Shown here: piece by piece, positions 60,620 to 64,000 of the stretch
Position numbering within the stretch: position 1 is the stretch's first letter
Layout of the letters: every line of letters starts with the position of its first letter
Assembly: GCF_029714365.1 (NCBI RefSeq)
Contig: NZ_CP121660.1
Span: 992,001-1,056,000, forward strand
Length of the DNA: 64,000 nt
Direction: 5' to 3'
Origin: Sinorhizobium terangae
GTDB taxonomy: Bacteria > Pseudomonadota > Alphaproteobacteria > Rhizobiales > Rhizobiaceae
The notes under the pieces: generated by a model
Told to the model about the DNA's origin: nothing
The model's input: the letters and a program-made list of their open reading frames with translations, nothing else
Databases searched by the model: none
Translations under genes and position numbers: made by a program

Positions 60620-61666
60620 ATGAATTATTTTCGAAATGATTTCAGAAAAACGTTGCCAAGTTTAAACGAAGGGAATGATTTCCCGCGGCGCCCGAAAAAT
60701 CTGAAACGGATACTCGTTACTGGCGGCGCGGGCTTCCTGGGTTCACATCTCTGCGAGCTGCTTCTCGGCGCCGGTCACGAGGTCATCTGCGTCGACAACT
60801 TCTCTACCGGCTTGAGGCGCAATATCGCGCAGTTGAAGCGCTTCGACACCTTCCGCGTCATCGCCCATGACATCGTGGAACCGATCGATCTCGAGGTCGA
60901 CGAAATCTACAATCTTGCCTGCCCTGCATCGCCGCCGCACTATCAGGCCGATCCGATCCAGACCATGAGAACATGTGTGGTCGGCTCGCTTAATCTTCTC
61001 GATCTGGCCGCGCGCAGGGGCGCACGCATCTTCCAGGCATCGACGTCGGAAATCTACGGCGATCCGCAAGTCCACCCGCAGGTGGAAAGCTATTGGGGCA
61101 ACGTCAATCCTTTCGGCCCGCGCTCCTGCTATGACGAAGGCAAGCGTTGCGCCGAAACCCTGTTCCACGACTTCCACAAAGTTCACGGGGTCGAGATCAA
61201 GATCGTCCGCATCTTCAACACCTATGGCCCCCGCATGCGCCCGGACGATGGCCGCGTCGTCTCGAACTTCATCGTTCAAGCCCTCAAAGGCGAGGACATT
61301 ACCATCCATGGCGACGGATCGCAGACCCGCTCCTTCTGTTTCGTGGACGATCTGATCGACGGCTTCGTGCGCCTGATGGCGTCGCCGTCGGCGCTGACTG
61401 GGCCGGTCAATCTCGGCAATCCGGGAGAGTTCACGATCAGTGAACTCGCTGAACAGGTGATCCACCAGACCGGCTCACGCTCTAAAATCGTTCGCCGGCC
61501 CCTGCCGGTCGATGACCCGCGTCAACGCCGTCCGGACATTTCGCTCGCAACGGAGGCGCTCGGTTGGCGCCCGACGGTCAATCTGTCGGAAGGTCTCGCG
61601 CGCACAATCGGGTACTTCGATGGCCTCCTCTCCGGCTCCGATCGAAAGGTCATGGAGCTGGTTTGA
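60620..61666 (+). CDS. uxs: UDP-glucuronate decarboxylase (UDP-xylose synthase)
   Basis: A 348-aa extended short-chain dehydrogenase. After a 30-residue basic N-terminus come the NAD site [51 protein letters not shown] and the catalytic YDEGKR; these are specific to the UDP-glucuronate decarboxylase branch. It should convert UDP-glucuronate to UDP-xylose. ATG 60620 follows GGAG at proper spacing; TTG 60605 is an alternative. It overlaps the epimerase gene by 1 nt. Confidence 0.88.
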   Translation: MNYFRNDFRKTLPSLNEGNDFPRRPKNLKRILVTGGAGFLGSHLCELLLGAGHEVICVDNFSTGLRRNIAQLKRFDTFRVIAHDIVEPIDLEVDEIYNLACPASPPHYQADPIQTMRTCVVGSLNLLDLAARRGARIFQASTSEIYGDPQVHPQVESYWGNVNPFGPRSCYDEGKRCAETLFHDFHKVHGVEIKIVRIFNTYGPRMRPDDGRVVSNFIVQALKGEDITIHGDGSQTRSFCFVDDLIDGFVRLMASPSALTGPVNLGNPGEFTISELAEQVIHQTGSRSKIVRRPLPVDDPRQRRPDISLATEALGWRPTVNLSEGLARTIGYFDGLLSGSDRKVMELV

Positions 61667-62652
61667 TGGGCGCGCCACGCATTCTTGTCACGGGTGGCGC
61701 CGGCTACATCGGCAGCCACACCGCAAAGCTTCTCCGTCTGGAAGGCATCGAGCCCGTCGTCTATGACAACCTGTCGACCGGGAACCGCTCCGCGGTGCGC
61801 TGGGGACCGTTCGTACATGGCGACATCCTGGACACGGCCCGCTTGGTCGAAGTGATTGAACAGTATCAACCGGCCGCCGTCATCCATTTTGCAGCATCCG
61901 CCTATGTCGGCGAGTCCGTCGCCGACCCCGCGAAATACTACAACAACAACGTCCGCGGAACGCTGTCACTCCTCGATGCGTGCCGGCAGGCGAGCCTCGA
62001 CAAGATCATCTTCTCGTCGAGTTGCGCCACCTATGGTGTACCTGCGGTATTGCCGATCGACGAGGCCACGTGGCAGGCGCCGATCAATCCCTACGGCAAG
62101 ACGAAGCTGATGGCCGAGCACATGCTCGCCGACTACGCCACCGCTTTCGGACTGAACTTTGTTGCACTGCGCTATTTCAACGCCTGCGGAGCCGATCCGG
62201 AGGGTGATCTCGGAGAGTGGCACGACCCGGAAACGCACCTCATTCCGCGGGCACTCATGGCCGCCGCAGGCAAAATTCCGCATCTGGAGATCTTCGGCGA
62301 CGACTACGACACGCCGGACGGAACCTGTGTGCGCGACTATATCCATGTGGCCGATCTGGCGCGGGCTCATGTGCTGGCCTATCGGCATCTCGCCAAGGGT
62401 GGAGCGAACATTGCGCTCAATCTCGGCACCGGCCGTGGTTTTTCCGTAAAGGAAGTACTTCGAGCAATCGGCGAGGTTACCGGGCACGATGTCCCGGTCG
62501 TGTATCGCCGCCGACGCTGCGGAGATCCGCCGGCGCTTTATGCGGATGCGACGCTCGCGCATCAGACGCTCGGCTTCCTGCCCCGCTATTCCGACCTTGA
62601 GACGATCGTGCGAACGGCTGCCCCATTCTTCGGACTGGAGGCGCGACCATGA
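61666..62652 (+). CDS. UDP-sugar 4-epimerase (GalE/UDP-xylose 4-epimerase type)
   Basis: A 328-aa GalE-like epimerase: NAD site GGAGYIGSHT, YDNLSTGNRSAV, HFAASAYVGESVADP, SSSCATYGVP, catalytic NPYGKTK, and RYFNACGADPEGDLGEWH. GalE proteins use UDP-glucose/galactose, but coupling to a UDP-xylose synthase (shared TGATG) points to UDP-xylose/UDP-arabinose interconversion, as reported for the uxs-uxe pair of S. meliloti. It overlaps the transferase gene by 4 nt. Confidence 0.85.
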   Translation: MGAPRILVTGGAGYIGSHTAKLLRLEGIEPVVYDNLSTGNRSAVRWGPFVHGDILDTARLVEVIEQYQPAAVIHFAASAYVGESVADPAKYYNNNVRGTLSLLDACRQASLDKIIFSSSCATYGVPAVLPIDEATWQAPINPYGKTKLMAEHMLADYATAFGLNFVALRYFNACGADPEGDLGEWHDPETHLIPRALMAAAGKIPHLEIFGDDYDTPDGTCVRDYIHVADLARAHVLAYRHLAKGGANIALNLGTGRGFSVKEVLRAIGEVTGHDVPVVYRRRRCGDPPALYADATLAHQTLGFLPRYSDLETIVRTAAPFFGLEARP

Positions 62653-64000
62653 CCCGCCTTTCTGCCAATGACGGAACAAAGGCAACGGAGAGCGGCGAGC
62701 CGTCGCTCGTCCCCGTGCTCACAGGTTATCGCCGCGCGGAATACCTCCTCGGCGCCGGCGTCTGGGCAGCAGCCCTCTTTTATTTTTGGGTCTGGTGGCT
62801 CGAGCCGCGCCACCACGTGGACACTTTGGGCAGCATCATGGTGACCGCGGTCCTCGCGTGGGTTACCCTGCTGCCCGCCTATTTCATAGCGGTCTTCTAC
62901 CGCGCAGCAAAACCAAATGGACCCCTGCGGCTGCCGGCCGGAAGTCGCGTCGCCATGGTCGTGACCAAGGCGCCATCAGAACCCTTCTCGATCGTGTCGG
63001 AAACACTGAAGGCGATGCTCGCACAGGATGTTCCGCACGACACCTGGCTCGCGGACGAGGATCCCTCCGAGGAGACGCTCGCGTGGTGCCGCCGGTATGG
63101 CGTCTTCGTCTCGACCCGTAAAGGGCGCGCTGATTATCATCGGACCTCGTGGCCGCGACGCACACGTTGCAAGGAGGGCAACCTCGCCTTCTTCTACGAT
63201 CATTACGGTTATGAGCGCTATGATCTCGTAGCCCAGCTCGACGCGGACCATGTTCCCGAGCCCGGCTATCTTTTCGAGATGCTGCGCCCCTTTGCCGACC
63301 CCAGGGTTGGCTATGTCTCCGCACCGAGCATCTGTGACCGCAACGGGTCCGAAAGTTGGGCGGCGCGCGGGAGACTCCATGCCGAGGCGAGCATGCACGG
63401 CTCGCTTCAGGCTGGCTACAATGGGGGGCTGGCGCCGCTGTGCATAGGATCACATTATGCGGTCCGCACAGCGGCGCTGGAGGAAATCGGCGGGCTCGGT
63501 CCGGAACTGGCGGAAGACCATTCCACAACGTTGATGATGAATGCTGCCGGCTGGCGCGGTGTCCATGCGCTCGATGCGATTGCGCATGGTGATGGACCGC
63601 GCACCTTCGGGGACCTCGTGACCCAGGAGTTCCAGTGGTCGCGTAGCCTGGTCATGCTGCTGCTGCAGTATTCGCCACGTTTGGTTGGTCGACTCCCGCT
63701 GCGGCTGAAGTTTCAGTTCCTCTTCTCGCAGCTCTGGTACCCGCTTTTTGCGCTTTTCATGGCGATTATGTTCGCAATGCCGATCATTGCCCTTGCGCGC
63801 AGCGAGACCTTTGTCGCTGTGACCTATCCCGATTTTCTCGCGCATTTCACGCCGCTTTCGATCATCCTCGTCCTTCTGGCCTATCGCTGGCGGGCGAGTG
63901 GCACGTTCCGGCCATATGACGCGAAGATCCTCAGCTGGGAATGCATGCTCTTCCTCTTCGCGCGTTGGCCTTGGGCGCTTGCTGGCACGCTGGCGGCGAT
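62649..64000 (+). CDS. Cellulose-synthase-like family 2 glycosyltransferase (partial, runs off window)
   Basis: At least 450 aa; the 3' end is outside. Two N-terminal membrane helices (YLLGAGVWAAALFYFWVWWL, VTAVLAWVTLLPAYFIAVFY) precede a GT-A core with LDADHVPEPGYLFEML as the DXD, LAEDHSTTLMM as the acidic base site and EFQWSRS in place of QxxRW. Further helices follow (FQFLFSQLWYPLFALFMAI). It is likely a processive polymerase using the UDP-pentose made by the two preceding genes. ATG 62649 overlaps the epimerase stop (ATGA). Confidence 0.86.
   Translation, partial: MTRLSANDGTKATESGEPSLVPVLTGYRRAEYLLGAGVWAAALFYFWVWWLEPRHHVDTLGSIMVTAVLAWVTLLPAYFIAVFYRAAKPNGPLRLPAGSRVAMVVTKAPSEPFSIVSETLKAMLAQDVPHDTWLADEDPSEETLAWCRRYGVFVSTRKGRADYHRTSWPRRTRCKEGNLAFFYDHYGYERYDLVAQLDADHVPEPGYLFEMLRPFADPRVGYVSAPSICDRNGSESWAARGRLHAEASMHGSLQAGYNGGLAPLCIGSHYAVRTAALEEIGGLGPELAEDHSTTLMMNAAGWRGVHALDAIAHGDGPRTFGDLVTQEFQWSRSLVMLLLQYSPRLVGRLPLRLKFQFLFSQLWYPLFALFMAIMFAMPIIALARSETFVAVTYPDFLAHFTPLSIILVLLAYRWRASGTFRPYDAKILSWECMLFLFARWPWALAGTLAA

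Overview
The window reads as Rhizobiaceae DNA, most likely a Sinorhizobium/Ensifer species and a pSymB-like replicon. The reasons are high-GC operons with tight ATGA stop/start overlaps, RIME-type intergenic palindromes, and a gene order that matches the galactoglucan (EPS II) exp / wga-wge cluster known from Sinorhizobium meliloti. The species and replicon are inferred; there is no rRNA or plasmid replication gene in view.

Layout. (1) 1-9.8 kb holds two sugar ABC importers back to back. A CUT1-type operon (binding protein, two permeases, ATPase) runs on the + strand. A CUT2-type YtfQRT-YjfF-like operon with a FadR-type regulator runs on the - strand. (2) 9.9-13.7 kb is a three-gene - strand cassette: an ATP-grasp GshB paralogue, a QEGLA/DUF1704 metallopeptidase-like protein with an HExxxH motif, and an N-formylglutamate amidohydrolase. 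A small hypothetical gene and a cyclase-TolB-TPR protein follow. (3) 16.4-43.1 kb is the EPS II cluster: wgeH-wgeA (-), wgdB-wgdA type I exporter (-), wggR MarR regulator and wgcA (+), then wgaA to wgaI (+). The last gene, wgaJ/rmlD, is cut off after about 45 codons. Three copies of a TTGCTTCAA...TTGAAGTAA palindrome lie before wggR/wgdA, wgaA and wgeA and are candidate WggR operators. (4) 43.1-58.9 kb is a nested mobile-element island: a HigBA-type toxin-antitoxin pair, an ISNCY-type IS, and an IS30-type IS whose transposase gene is split by a 10,925-bp Tn3-family transposon. The transposon has 45-bp inverted repeats and a TACTA target duplication. Besides tnpA and tnpR it carries a complete type I secretion cassette: a hydrophobic protein, an 865-aa RTX repeat protein, an ABC exporter and a membrane-fusion protein. 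A 235-bp remnant of the ISNCY element closes the island. (5) 59.1-64 kb holds an AraC regulator and an operon for UDP-xylose synthase, a UDP-sugar 4-epimerase and a cellulose-synthase-like glycosyltransferase that runs off the window.

The genes of region 3 would make activated sugars, assemble and modify the polysaccharide, export through WgdAB and secrete the calcium-binding protein WgeA, all under WggR. The most notable item is the transposon in region 4, a mobile RTX/type I secretion module that has landed next to a resident RTX/type I system.
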